Source: Microbacterium aerolatum (GTDB lineage Bacteria; Actinomycetota; Actinomycetes; Actinomycetales; Microbacteriaceae). Taken from it: a DNA stretch of 54,314 nt. Below are positions 14,901 to 22,698 of this stretch, one piece after another. The DNA is taken from contig NZ_BJUW01000018.1 of the NCBI RefSeq assembly GCF_007988825.1, forward strand, positions 1 to 54,314, read 5' to 3'. The translations under genes were made by a program, and so were the position numbers. The notes under the pieces were generated by a model that was not told the DNA's origin, searched no databases, and saw only the letters and a list, made by a program, of their open reading frames with translations. Position 1 is the stretch's first letter; each line of letters starts with the position of its first letter.

Positions 14901-16048
14901 GATCCAAGACCGACAAAGCGACGATCGATCGGTTCAGCGGAGTGCTCACCGTCAACCACAGGGATGGACAGGTGGCGGTCACGGTGCGCTCGGCGGACAG
15001 CGGGGGCGCGAATGCGACGCAGATGGTGGACATCGCGCTGGACCCGGATCTGCTGAGAGGAAACGCGGCACGGTGGCCCGGAGTCACGGCGACGGCATCG
15101 TCGCAGTACAACTCCGGCTACGCGCCCGCGAAGGCGTTCGACGGCGTGATCGGCCAGAAGGACAAGGGTGACTGGGCTTCCAAGGGAGAGAAGAACCCGT
15201 GGATCGAGCTGAAGTGGCCGGAACCGGTGCAGGCCGACAAGATCATCCTGTACGACCGCCCCAGCGTCGACGACGCGAACGGAGGCAGCCTCACCTTCAG
15301 CGACGGCAGTTCGGTCAGTGTCGACGGCATTCCTGCTGATGGTTCGGCGAGGGTCATCGACTTCGAGATGAGGTCGTTCGACTCCGTGCGGTTCCAGGTC
15401 GAAGGCGGCAGCGGCCCCAACGTCGGGCTCTCCGAGTTCGAGGTCTACGCATTGCCTTACGCGCCAGGCGCCCCGCAGAACGTGGTCGCCGAGGCGGCAG
15501 ACAGGTCTGCGGTCGTGTCCTGGGAGCCTCCGGAGTCCGACGGCGGCGTGCCGATCACGGGATACCTGGTCACGCCGTACCAAGGGGATGTAGCTCTGGA
15601 GCCGCTTGAGGCGGCCGGCCACAGTGCCGAACTGACGGTGCCGGATCTCGTGCTCGGTGAGACGTACCGGTTCTCGGTGACGGCTCTGAACCTGGGTGGT
15701 GCGGGGGAGGAGAGCGCTCTGACAGAACCGGTGCGCATCGGGCCTCCAGCCTGGGAGAAGGGAACGGCCTACGACACCGGGGACGAGGTCTCTTACGAGG
15801 GCGCCGTGTACGTCGCGCAGTGGTGGACCAAGGAGGTTCCCGGTGCGTCACCGACAGGATCCTGGATGGAGCAGGGCGTGCTGAGCTCGTGCGCCGAAGG
15901 CGACGTCGCAGCATGGACAGCGTCACAGGTCTACAAAGGTGGCGAACACGTTGTTCTTGACGGGGAGGTGTTCGAAGCGAAGTGGTGGACGCGTAATCAG
16001 CAGCCCGGCGGATTGTGGGGTCCTTGGGAGCTGATCGGGGAGTGCTGA
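11957..16048 (+). CDS. Secreted multidomain GH92 alpha-mannosidase, probable phosphomannan-uncapping type
   Basis: A 1363-residue exported protein with a signal peptide ending near residue 35 (ADASFA). The GH92 part covers about residues 40-930, with VGLVNPWVEADIARFFFFQS, GFSHLHDWQLSG, YDALWLTQWNLNSVLGMAYP and HDEDQGQMGALSALMAMGLF; Asp813 and Asp815 fit the catalytic base region. An F5/8C-like module (about 538-665) is inserted inside the catalytic domain. After it come an Ig-like domain (933-1033), a second F5/8C-like module (1035-1170), fibronectin III (1170-1266) and two CBM5/12-like repeats, each with a WWT motif (1267-1313, 1316-1363). The usual general acid Glu is Gln713 in FNQANSWQ. 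Family knowledge links that change to cleavage of mannose-1-phospho-6-mannose, where no acid is needed. Substrate is inferred. Confidence 0.88.
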   Translation: MKSRKLGMQNRMLAGLTAAVLTTGMLVGAADASFAAASSTPNQERDYVGLVNPWVEADIARFFFFQSASNPFGMVKLRPDTTTHHARGTGYRHNENDVKGFSHLHDWQLSGVQVMPTSGESVSKLEGDTGWQSHVEHDDSELAQPGYHRLHLDRYDIDAELTTTDRVGMHRYTYGAGGPSEIIVNLGGVLGEAVMDDAHVTRVSDHEIEGYVNQHGERYPGRHDTTLYFNIQFDTPFDSMGGWADGALVADGAAVDEVTGPDSGVYVNYDHLDAGDQVQMKVALSLTGTDGARRNLEAELPGWDFDDVKAASQDRWNEMLGRIDVQGGTEQQQEKFYTDLFHALCGRSIVSDADGAYMDDTWNNGQVKNIPTDENGDPEFAMYNYDALWLTQWNLNSVLGMAYPEIYSSIVKSQLQMYDDGGLLPRAPVAGNYSMVMTGSPITNFISGAWNKGIRDFDIDKAFDAMLDAQSLGGLYDKASSDYLNWGTGGNRSYLDLGYVANGATGQSAGQTLEYAHQDWVLGQLATQLDKQGINASQFATATASSQLDDKHAAERAVDGRPLRAPTDVEWRSSGEQNPWVELAWDEPRTIDHVVLNDLADPDDNARAGELLFSDGSSVAVDDIPADGSDKVVEFDPRTVDSVRFTATGGEGENVGLSEIEAWDDTGLGDYLTERSQNWRNVFDEEVGFARARNADGSWRANFDPMSSSGFNQANSWQSTWFTTHDVMGLANEMGGEAAYADKLNYAFEQSGMGQYIGGYGDSAVNYGNQPGLEMAHLFNYVGYPWLSQKWVREIKEEVYGSTATDDGYGHHDEDQGQMGALSALMAMGLFEVTGAGLENPVYDITSPVFDEITITLDRDYYEGEEFRIVTHDNSAENLYIQSAELNGQRLDNAWFGHDEFAAGGTLELWMGAEPNKSWGVDELPPSESASEGKQPVFASDIELAGPDQIAEPYSSTAYDATVTPDDTLLKEVYWSVTEPDGSKTDKATIDRFSGVLTVNHRDGQVAVTVRSADSGGANATQMVDIALDPDLLRGNAARWPGVTATASSQYNSGYAPAKAFDGVIGQKDKGDWASKGEKNPWIELKWPEPVQADKIILYDRPSVDDANGGSLTFSDGSSVSVDGIPADGSARVIDFEMRSFDSVRFQVEGGSGPNVGLSEFEVYALPYAPGAPQNVVAEAADRSAVVSWEPPESDGGVPITGYLVTPYQGDVALEPLEAAGHSAELTVPDLVLGETYRFSVTALNLGGAGEESALTEPVRIGPPAWEKGTAYDTGDEVSYEGAVYVAQWWTKEVPGASPTGSWMEQGVLSSCAEGDVAAWTASQVYKGGEHVVLDGEVFEAKWWTRNQQPGGLWGPWELIGEC

Positions 16049-16115
16049 GCGGCAGATGCTGTCTCGGACCGACAACGCCCTGGGCGGCGTCAGCCGAGCG
16101 GGTTACCCTGTCGGC

Positions 16116-16631
16116 ATGAATACGGCATCTCCGATGGCCGACGGTCATCACGAGCCAGAGAACGATACGGACAGAGGTTTCCTACGGCAGGCCGTGAAGC
16201 TCGCCGTCGAGAACGTCGCCGAAGGCGGAGGCCCGTTCGGCGCGGTGGTCGTGCGCGACGGTGAGGTCATCGGCACCGGGCAGAACCGCGTGACGAGGGA
16301 TCACGACCCGAGTGCGCACGCCGAAGTGGTCGCGCTGCGCGCGGCCGGGCAACGAATCAACGACTTCTCGATGGAGGGCGCGACGCTCTACTCGTCGTGC
16401 GAGCCATGCCCGATGTGCATGGCGGCCGCTCTGTGGGCTCGCGTCGATCGTGTCGTCTATGCCGCCGACAGGCAGGATGCTGCGACCGGAGGATTCGACG
16501 ACCTCGAGTTCTATCGGCTGTTCGAGACCGATCGGTCCGAGTGGTCGCTGCCGGTGGAGGCTGTGCGCCTGGCCGACGCGACGGCGCCGTTCGACAAGTG
16601 GCTGGCCTCCGACAACCGCGCCGAATACTGA
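16116..16631 (+). CDS. Nucleoside/guanine deaminase, CMP-dCMP deaminase family
   Basis: A 171-residue zinc-dependent deaminase. The zinc site is complete: HAEVVALRAAG with His68 and Glu70, and EPCPMCMAAALWARVDRVVY with the two Cys. The long C-terminal tail (FDDLEFYRLFETDRSEWSLP) and overall length resemble bacterial guanine deaminases of the GuaD type more than tRNA adenosine deaminase, so hydrolysis of guanine to xanthine is the best guess. The start at 16116 has only a weak ribosome site; an ATG six codons later is possible. It follows the GH92 gene by 67 bp but lacks any functional tie to it. Confidence 0.82.
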   Translation: MNTASPMADGHHEPENDTDRGFLRQAVKLAVENVAEGGGPFGAVVVRDGEVIGTGQNRVTRDHDPSAHAEVVALRAAGQRINDFSMEGATLYSSCEPCPMCMAAALWARVDRVVYAADRQDAATGGFDDLEFYRLFETDRSEWSLPVEAVRLADATAPFDKWLASDNRAEY

Positions 16632-16637
16632 GCCTGC

Positions 16638-16733
16638 GGTCCGACTTCCGGCGGGAGGGGCGGCCTGACCTCCGGAGGGAGGGGCGGTCCGACTTCCGGC
16701 GGGAGGGGCGGCCTGACCTCCGGCGGGAGGGGT
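16638..16733. repeat. Four 24-bp direct repeats
   Basis: Four adjacent 24-bp units start at 16638, 16662, 16686 and 16710. They alternate between two versions, beginning GGTCCGACTTCCGG and GGCCTGACCTCCGG, and all end in GGGAGGGG plus one or two bases. Units 1 and 3 are identical. The last unit runs straight into the left arm of a palindromic element, so the repeats probably grew from its edge. Confidence 0.85.
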
Positions 16734-16780
16734 CGCAAAGTGTCGCTAACTCGCGCTCCAAGCGACCATTTGCGACCCCT
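16728..16780. repeat. REP-like palindromic element, copy A
   Basis: Outer arms AGGGGTCGCAAA (16728-16739) and TTTGCGACCCCT (16769-16780) pair perfectly over 12 bp, and the inner parts (GTGTCGCT against AGCGACCA) pair imperfectly. The loop contains TCGCGCTCCA. It lies between two convergent genes and could fold into a bidirectional terminator or act as a REP-like element. Confidence 0.75.
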
Positions 16781-16811
16781 GCCGCTTGACCGTGGTGTCA
16801 GCTCCGGCGGG

Positions 16812-16864
16812 AGGGGTCACGAAGTGTCGTCAAATCGCGCTCCAAGCGACCATTTGCGACCCCT
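16812..16864. repeat. REP-like palindromic element, copy B
   Basis: A second copy, same length, 31 bp after copy A and in the same orientation. Its left arm has drifted (AGGGGTCACGAA), while the right half from CGCGCTCCAAGCGACCATTT onward is identical to copy A. Together with the half copy beside the insertion sequence this makes three copies in the window. Confidence 0.75.
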
Positions 16865-16908
16865 GCCGCGCCCGCGACGCCCGCCCCGCGACGCCCGCCC
16901 GCCGCGAC

Positions 16909-18636
16909 CTAGGGCCGCGTGTCGTCGTGGTGGACGACCCGACTCAGCTCGATCACCCCTCCGGCGAGCTCCCAGTAGTGCAGCCGTCGCGCGCCCGGCG
17001 CGTTCTGCTCGATCGAGGATCGCCAGCAGCGCGCGCCGTCCGATCGCACGACGTACGGGTCGTCGCCGCCCTCGCCGGAGCGCAGCCGGTGCAGCTCGCG
17101 GGCCGGGATCTCGCGGTCTCTCCCTGTGATGGCGTCCACGCAGGCGCGTACCGCCTTGCTCAGCTGGTTCTCGTCGAGCGCGTCGAGCGAATCGATGAAT
17201 GCGGGCCCGAACGAGAACTCGCGCAGCGGCCAGCGTTCGCGCTCGCCGGGAGCGGTGCGGTTGCCCCAGGTGCGCTCGATCTCGATCCGGATGCCGTCAG
17301 CCGTCGGGTCCACGTGCGCTCTCTCGGCGGCACGGCGTGCATCGCGCAGCGCCCGTCCCGCTTCGCGCCGGTCCTGTGAGGCATCGGCGAGCCGCGCCTC
17401 GACTTTTGCGCGCTCGGCCCGCTCGTCGGCGAGGTTCGCGCGCAGCTGCTCATTCTCAGCACGCAGCTTCTCCAACTCGGACGACTCCGGGGCAGACCGT
17501 CCGCCGCGCGCGACGAGGTTCGTGAGCGCGAGGATGTCGCGCCTCGCCGCGGCCACCTCGCTCGACAGCGCGTTCAGATCGTGCCGCCTCGCGAGATCCT
17601 CCCCCGGCGACCCCGGCGACACCGGCGACACCGGCGACACCGACGACCCCGACGACCCCGACGGGCCTGACGTCTCGGATGCCGGCACCGGCGCATCCGA
17701 GCCAGCAGGAGCCGCGGCATCTCGTGCCGACGCCGCAGAAGAGCGCCCCTCGCTCAGCCACGGCGCACCGCCTGCGACAAGCGCGAGCGGCGGGGTGAGC
17801 GCGGCATCCGGGTCGACGTCCACGCAGCTGAGCCCGATCTCGGCGTCCCCATCGCGCCGCACCCGCACCCGGATGACGTCGCCGACGTGCAGCACGTCGC
17901 TGACCGGCCCCTCATCGATGTCGACGTCGCGCCGCCGCAGCACCACCGAGACGCGCGGGTGCAGTTGCACGGTCGCGCGCAGATCGGTCACCTTCACGAC
18001 GAGCGCGAGGGTGTGCGCGCCGTCGACGAGCGCCAAGAGATCGGGCGCGAGCGGCTCGGGGTGCAGCTCGAGTTCGTCGAGGATGCCGCTGACCGGCCCG
18101 CCTTCGACGAGCGCGGCGATCAGCGGGATCTCGGGCGGAAGCAGCGCGCCGGTGGCCGTGACCGTCGTGCCGTCGTCGAGACGGACTATCGCGACCGTGC
18201 CGTCGGCGACGAAGCCCTGCACGATGCCGCTCGCGCGGCGGATGCTGGCGGTGGGCGCGGATTCGACGGTGCGGCGACCTGTCTGACCCATGGCGTCGTC
18301 GATGAGATCGTCGGCGTCGGCGTGGCCCGGAAAGCGGAGAGGCGAGCGGGCCCACTCCGGAGCATCCCCGAAGTCGGGCGGATACGAGCGGCCCGCACCG
18401 CCGAACACGTGTGTCTTCGGTGGCAGCAGATGCTCGAGGTCGCGGCTGGCCGAGCCCGTCTCGATCGTGACGACGTCGGCGATGCCGTCGAGCTCCGTGC
18501 GCAGCCGGCTCAGATCGAAATGGAACAGCCCCTCGGCATCCGTCGACACCAGTACGAGCGGACGGTCGCGGCGCCCGAGGACGCGTGCCGCCAGCGCCTC
18601 GACCTCGGCTGCGGTGCTGACGTCGGCGGGGCTCAT
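16909..18636 (-). CDS. Unknown protein with S1-like region, coiled coil and RelE-like tail
   Basis: A 575-residue cytoplasmic protein with no recognised name. Residues 1-75 form a small alpha/beta region ending in KTHVFGGAGRSYPP, a motif seen in some actinobacterial proteins of unknown role. Residues 110-300 contain repeated beta-rich stretches, including DVLHVGDVIRVRVRRDGDAE, which resembles an S1/OB fold. A low-complexity linker (SPVSPVSPGSPG) encoded by 9-bp repeats follows, then a coiled coil (ESSELEKLRAENEQLRANLA onward). The last ~110 residues, from WPLREFSFGPAFIDSL to SRVVHHDDTRP, have the length and pattern of a RelE/ParE toxin fold. The start at 18636 is the first sensible ATG. Function unknown; RNA contact is a guess. 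Confidence 0.7.
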   Translation of the reverse strand: MSPADVSTAAEVEALAARVLGRRDRPLVLVSTDAEGLFHFDLSRLRTELDGIADVVTIETGSASRDLEHLLPPKTHVFGGAGRSYPPDFGDAPEWARSPLRFPGHADADDLIDDAMGQTGRRTVESAPTASIRRASGIVQGFVADGTVAIVRLDDGTTVTATGALLPPEIPLIAALVEGGPVSGILDELELHPEPLAPDLLALVDGAHTLALVVKVTDLRATVQLHPRVSVVLRRRDVDIDEGPVSDVLHVGDVIRVRVRRDGDAEIGLSCVDVDPDAALTPPLALVAGGAPWLSEGRSSAASARDAAAPAGSDAPVPASETSGPSGSSGSSVSPVSPVSPGSPGEDLARRHDLNALSSEVAAARRDILALTNLVARGGRSAPESSELEKLRAENEQLRANLADERAERAKVEARLADASQDRREAGRALRDARRAAERAHVDPTADGIRIEIERTWGNRTAPGERERWPLREFSFGPAFIDSLDALDENQLSKAVRACVDAITGRDREIPARELHRLRSGEGGDDPYVVRSDGARCWRSSIEQNAPGARRLHYWELAGGVIELSRVVHHDDTRP

Positions 18637-18709
18637 GGGGCGAGTGTAGGCGAGATACCGAGGGGCGTCGGCAGGGCGCGGCGCGAGCACGCGCCTTGCA
18701 CGGTGACGG

Positions 18710-20080
18710 CTACCGCAGCGCCTCCGCCGCGAACAACCTGACGCCCGGGTCTTCCTCACGCAGCCGCCCAAAACGCGATCCTCCGCCGATCAAGTCGAGC
18801 ACCTGCCGCGTGTGGAACGTCGCGTGAGCGATGTCGCTGGCGGTGAACGCCATGCGCGTGGCCGACTGCCAGCCGCACATCTCCAGCCCGAAGGCGACGG
18901 TCTTCCAGCGCTCAGCGGCCGGCGTGCCGTCGGCAGCGGCGAGCAGAAGCAGCGTCGCCGCATCCGTCTCGGCGTCGCCGAGCTTGCGATAGAGGCCACT
19001 CGCGACCAGCCTCAGCTGAAGGCGTGGGTCTCCGAGCGCCTTCTTCGCCCCAGCGCTGAGCACCAACCGTCCCTTCTGCACCCGCACCAGACCCATCCGC
19101 TGCGCTGTCTCGCGGAGCGAGGCGATCTGGGGCGTGGACTCCTCGCGGTTGCCCTTGCCGACCCAGTCGTCGAGCCACCCGAGCTCGGTCATGCCCGCCA
19201 GCACGGTCGCCGGCGGCATCCACCCCGAGGTGCTGAGGGCGAGACCGTCGACGCCGACGGCATCCATCAGCCAGCTGAACGGACGGATGAGGCGCGCCGC
19301 CGTCTCGTCGTCGATGCCGATCGGCTCGAGGACTCCGGTGTAGTGCAGGTGCTGCCGCAGTTCTGACCGGATCGGCGGGGGCAGTTCCGAGGCGAACGCG
19401 GCGATCGGTGACGCATCGTCGACATCGCCAGGGCGGCGGTGCTCCTCGCTCTTGACCAGCCCCGACATGTCGTACGGCGACATCCCCGATCCGTGCGGGT
19501 TGAAGAGCAGGTTGAGTTCGGTCTGGATGCCGACGACGTCAAAGTTGCCGGGCTCGTGCGGAGTCCACGGACCCACGGTCGTGCGGATCCAGTCGGTGAT
19601 GAACCCATGATCGGGATGCTGCGGATCGGCCGCGATCGCGAGCTTCTCCGCATACCCGTGCGGGCCGCCGGAGTCTTCGAACGGCCCACGGTTCGCGCCG
19701 TCGAGGAGCACCACCGGGGCGAGATGCGGGTCATCCGCCGCGCGCTCGATGACGTCGAGGCGATGGACCCACCCATCCCCGAAGTCGTATTCGTACCAGA
19801 GCGCCGTCACGCCGCCGAGTACGTCGTCGACCGTGTAGTCCTCTTCGGAGAGCGAGTCATCCGCGGGCTCGAAGTCGGGCGATTCCCACCGGCGGCCGCG
19901 GGCACCTGGCGTAAACGGATCGGTGTCGACGAACGCGTGCAGGTGCGATTCGCGCCACCCCATGATCGTCTGGAGCGCGAGGTGCAGCATCCGCAGTCGA
20001 AGGTCACCGCTGACATCGAAGACGCGCCAGATCTCGGGGTCGCTCTCAGCGAGAGTCGCGCGCAGCCGGTACCTGGTCAT
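18710..20080 (-). CDS. Plasmid pRiA4b ORF-3 family protein
   Basis: The N-terminal half of this 456-residue protein has the pRiA4b ORF-3 domain: EIWRVFDVSGDLRLRMLHLA, LQTIMGWRESHLHAFVDTDP, ALWYEYDFGDGWVHRLDVIE and ANRGPFEDSGGPHGYAEKLA. The family was first noted on an Agrobacterium plasmid and its role is not known. The C-terminal half (about residues 200-456) is helical, with winged-helix-like pieces, and I do not recognise it. It starts at an ATG 15 bp downstream of a short AT-rich stretch and lies immediately upstream of the S1-like gene, possibly in one transcript. Confidence 0.82.
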   Translation of the reverse strand: MTRYRLRATLAESDPEIWRVFDVSGDLRLRMLHLALQTIMGWRESHLHAFVDTDPFTPGARGRRWESPDFEPADDSLSEEDYTVDDVLGGVTALWYEYDFGDGWVHRLDVIERAADDPHLAPVVLLDGANRGPFEDSGGPHGYAEKLAIAADPQHPDHGFITDWIRTTVGPWTPHEPGNFDVVGIQTELNLLFNPHGSGMSPYDMSGLVKSEEHRRPGDVDDASPIAAFASELPPPIRSELRQHLHYTGVLEPIGIDDETAARLIRPFSWLMDAVGVDGLALSTSGWMPPATVLAGMTELGWLDDWVGKGNREESTPQIASLRETAQRMGLVRVQKGRLVLSAGAKKALGDPRLQLRLVASGLYRKLGDAETDAATLLLLAAADGTPAAERWKTVAFGLEMCGWQSATRMAFTASDIAHATFHTRQVLDLIGGGSRFGRLREEDPGVRLFAAEALR

Positions 20081-20127
20081 GAATTCAGCGTACGGGTGGG
20101 GTCGGACGCCGCGCGGGCGCCGGTGTC

Positions 20128-20505
20128 TCAGACGCGGTGGAGCGACAGCCCCCGCTGTTCGGCCGCCTCTGCGAGCTCTTTGTCGAAGGTGAGGATGCCG
20201 GTGATCGCCGAACCGAGTCGCAGCGCGGTGGCGAGGTGGAGTGCGTCGAGTGTGCGCAGGCCGCTGTGCAGGTTGATGGCCGTGGTGGTGATGTCATCGC
20301 CCAACGACACGAGGGCTACCCGGTCGATGATCTCGTGTACGGCATCCGGCTGGACGAAACGGCGGTCAGCGACCGCGTGAAGCTCGACCGCGAGGAGCGT
20401 GGAAGACACGAAGTCGGTGCCGTCGGCGAAGAGCCTGCGCACCGCGGGACTGTCGGCTTCGTCGACCACCGCTTTCGCAGCGGCGGACGTGTCGAGATAG
20501 ATCAC
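20128..20505 (-). CDS. vapC: VapC-type PIN-domain toxin
   Basis: A 125-residue PIN-domain ribonuclease. The four acidic metal ligands expected of the family are present: Asp5 (MIYLDTSA), Glu41 (LLAVELHAV), Asp87 (LRTLDALHLATA) and Asp108 (GILTFDKEL). VapC toxins cleave RNA, often tRNA or rRNA, when released from the antitoxin. The start overlaps the antitoxin stop by 4 bp (ATGA), the usual coupled order of antitoxin first, toxin second. All motifs are intact, so it should be active. Confidence 0.93.
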   Translation of the reverse strand: MIYLDTSAAAKAVVDEADSPAVRRLFADGTDFVSSTLLAVELHAVADRRFVQPDAVHEIIDRVALVSLGDDITTTAINLHSGLRTLDALHLATALRLGSAITGILTFDKELAEAAEQRGLSLHRV

Positions 20506-20765
20506 AGTCGATCTCTCCGCAGATCGTCGAGGATCTCGGTGCTCGTCTGGGAGGTCTGCGCCGGCGGAACGGTGAGGGCCCCGCTGCGCGTCGGCAGGGT
20601 GACGCGTCCGCTGGCGACGAGCTGCTCCCAGTCATCGAGCTGTGGCGGGGTGAGCTGAGCGATGGCGCGCCCGCGGTCAGTGACGGTCAGCGATTCTCCC
20701 GCCGCGACGCGCGCCAGCACCCGAGCGGTCTGCTGGTTCAGTTCGGTCTTCGTCACCTTCGCCAT
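20502..20765 (-). CDS. vapB: Phd/YefM-type antitoxin of the VapBC pair
   Basis: An 87-residue antitoxin. Its N-terminus is Phd/YefM-like (TKTELNQQTARVLARVAAGE, then LTVTDRGRAIAQLTPP), which binds DNA as a dimer, and its C-terminal tail (TSTEILDDLRRDRL) is the sort that wraps the toxin. The ATG at 20765 follows GGAGGGATGG on the minus strand. It should repress its own promoter together with the toxin; repeats just upstream are likely operators. Confidence 0.9.
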   Translation of the reverse strand: MAKVTKTELNQQTARVLARVAAGESLTVTDRGRAIAQLTPPQLDDWEQLVASGRVTLPTRSGALTVPPAQTSQTSTEILDDLRRDRL

Positions 20766-20785
20766 CCCTCCAGAATAGCGAAATC

Positions 20786-20801
20786 TACTAGAAGTACTAG
20801 A
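20786..20801. promoter_or_regulatory. Probable operator of vapBC
   Basis: Two direct TACTAGA repeats, starting at 20786 and 20795, lie 20-36 bp upstream of the antitoxin start in a locally AT-rich stretch. Overlapping CTAG and AGTACT palindromes give further symmetry. The place fits antitoxin-mediated autoregulation. Confidence 0.55.
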
Positions 20802-20977
20802 TATCGCTGCTGATGCGTTCATCTTTCGCGCCACGTCGGACATCGACGCGCGCCGAACCCCGCCATCACGCACAGCTTCTGCCAGTCTCGAGGAATGCAC
20901 GCAGAGGACGCACCCGCGAAGGCACCGGTCTGGCGCCTCACGAGAGGAGCACCGCTGCCGCGGCCGAATGACCCTGG

Positions 20978-21463
20978 CTAGAGCTCGACCTTGCCGCTGT
21001 CCCCGCCGTCGTACTGCTCGCCGGTGATCTTCGACTTCACGAAGCTGAAGGCCGTGGCGATCTTTCCGCCGGGGGTGTCCCAGTACTCGGCCGAATCGGC
21101 ACTGAACTTCAGCACGCCGACTGAGGGGTCGTCGGGTCCGTCGGGGAACCATGCCTCGACAACCGGGTTCCACAGCTCCTCGATCTTCGAGCGGTCTTCG
21201 ACGAGTCGTGCCGTGCCGGAGAGCGAAACCCAGGCGTCGTCCGAGCTCAGTGAGACGTTGGCGTGCGAGTCGGCCGCGAGATCTCTGATCGGCGACGAGG
21301 CCTTCGAGACGAGGAACCACAGGTCGCCATCGAACTCCGCCTCCTGAACCGTGAGCGGATGCGCGACAAGCGTGCCGTCAGCGTGGCGGGTGACGAACAT
21401 CGCGAACCGGAACTTCTTCACGAGCTCTGCGACCTTCGTGCGATCGTCTGTGGAGTCAGTCAT
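20978..21463 (-). CDS. Pyridoxamine 5'-phosphate oxidase-like general stress protein
   Basis: A 161-residue split-barrel flavin-binding-fold protein like B. subtilis general stress protein 26. Signs are FAMFVTRHADGTLVAHPLTV, FDGDLWFLVSKASSPIRDLA, ANVSLSSDDAWVSLSGTARL and a C-terminal DTPGGKIATAFSFVKSKITG. Members bind FMN, FAD or F420; the reaction is unknown. I prefer the ATG at 21463, which has AAAGG upstream; a GTG three codons earlier is possible. About 210 bp separate it from the antitoxin gene, in which I see nothing else. Confidence 0.85.
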   Translation of the reverse strand: MTDSTDDRTKVAELVKKFRFAMFVTRHADGTLVAHPLTVQEAEFDGDLWFLVSKASSPIRDLAADSHANVSLSSDDAWVSLSGTARLVEDRSKIEELWNPVVEAWFPDGPDDPSVGVLKFSADSAEYWDTPGGKIATAFSFVKSKITGEQYDGGDSGKVEL

Positions 21464-21672
21464 GTCGTTCACCTTTCTCTTCCGTGCGTTGTGTCGCAGT
21501 CAACGATGCGCCGCTCCTGCGTTTGTCGGAAAGGGGTTGAAAGCGACTCGCGCTCGCGATAACCCAGCGCCCGCCCAAGGCCCTACTCGCGATCACCCCC
21601 CTCGGCAAGGGCCTCTTCGGCGGCGAGCGATCCGGCGTACAACTGGATCCTGGAGCAGAGGGGAGACGCGAC

Positions 21673-21900
21673 ATGGCTGCAGGAGACATCGAGACGTTCC
21701 ACCAGAACGGCATCTGGTTCAACCGGATCGAGGGTGAGTCGCGCACACTCGGGCTGGGATACGACAACCGGGAGGATGCCGTCGCCGCCGGACGCAGCGC
21801 ATCCGTCGCTCGCCAGGTCGAGCACACGGTGAAGGAGAGCGAGGGCCCGTCGGACGACCGCAGCTCCTACGGAACCAACCCGCGAGACCGCGTCGGCTGA
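21673..21900 (+). CDS. DUF2188-like small protein
   Basis: A 75-residue protein resembling DUF2188: FHQNGIWFNRIEGESRTLGL followed by GYDNREDAVAAGRSASVARQ, the pattern in which a short sheet and one helix carry an 'A.ARA.A' stretch. Function is unknown. The ATG has GAGGGGAGACGCGAC upstream. It ends 14 bp before the next gene on the same strand. The ~200 bp before it holds no gene that I can support. Confidence 0.72.
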   Translation: MAAGDIETFHQNGIWFNRIEGESRTLGLGYDNREDAVAAGRSASVARQVEHTVKESEGPSDDRSSYGTNPRDRVG

Positions 21901-21914
21901 TCGAGGAGGACGCC

Positions 21915-22637
21915 GTGCTGATCCAGGCGTGCGTGAACGGCGCTCAGGATGCCGCGGCGCACCGGCGCCTCAGCACAGACGAGCACCACATGGCGATCGA
22001 GGCGGCACGCGCTGTCGCCGCGGGTGCAGCCGCGATCCACGTGCACCCGAAGGATGCTGCCGGACGCGACAGCCTCGACGGCGCCGACGTCGCACGGTGG
22101 CTGACGGCCGTGCGGGCCGCGTGCCCCGGCATCCCGATCGGGGTCACGACCGGAGCGTGGGCCGCGCCGGATGCCGAGAGCAGGACCGCCGCGCTCGCCG
22201 AGTGGACGGAGCTTCCGGACTTCGCGTCCGTGAACTGGCACGAGGACGGCGCGGACGAAGTCGCGGCGCTGCTGCTGAGTCGGGGCGTCGGCGTCGAGGC
22301 TGGGATCTGGAATGTCGAGGGGGCGGACGCGTGGTCGCGCTCCGCCGTGCGCGGCGACTGCCTGCGGGTGCTGGTCGAGCTGCCCGACATGGATGTCGCG
22401 ATGGTGCGCAACGCGGCGGAGGATCTGATCGCCCGCATCACGCGCATCGATCAGAGAATGCCAATCCTGCTCCACGGCGAGGAACGTTCGGCCTGGGCCG
22501 CGTTCGATCTCGCCGTGGAGCGAGGACTCGACTCGCGCATCGGACTGGAGGACTGCCTCGCGTTGCCCGACGGAGGAATCGCGTCGGGCAACGCGGCGCT
22601 GGTCCGGGCGGCGGTGGAGCGGGTTCCGGTCCGGTGA
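21915..22637 (+). CDS. BKACE-family (DUF849) beta-keto acid cleavage enzyme
   Basis: A 240-residue TIM-barrel protein of the 3-keto-5-aminohexanoate cleavage family, which condenses beta-keto acids with acetyl-CoA to give acetoacetate and a CoA ester. It shows the family start (LIQACVNGAQDAAAHRRL), AAAIHVHPKDAAGRDSLDGA with the His-x-His metal ligands, and SVNWHEDGADEVAALLLSRG. It is shorter than the usual 270-300 residues, as are many actinobacterial members. The GTG at 21915 follows GAGGAGG. The natural substrate cannot be told. Confidence 0.82.
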   Translation: MLIQACVNGAQDAAAHRRLSTDEHHMAIEAARAVAAGAAAIHVHPKDAAGRDSLDGADVARWLTAVRAACPGIPIGVTTGAWAAPDAESRTAALAEWTELPDFASVNWHEDGADEVAALLLSRGVGVEAGIWNVEGADAWSRSAVRGDCLRVLVELPDMDVAMVRNAAEDLIARITRIDQRMPILLHGEERSAWAAFDLAVERGLDSRIGLEDCLALPDGGIASGNAALVRAAVERVPVR

Positions 22638-22698
22638 GTGCTGCACCGCACCGCCCTGCCGCTCGCGCAGTCGTATGCCCGATGAAACCGTGGACGGC

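Noticed and set aside
16638..16864. CRISPR-like array
   Set aside because: The repeats are contiguous or palindromic with no unique spacers of regular size, and no cas gene is present.
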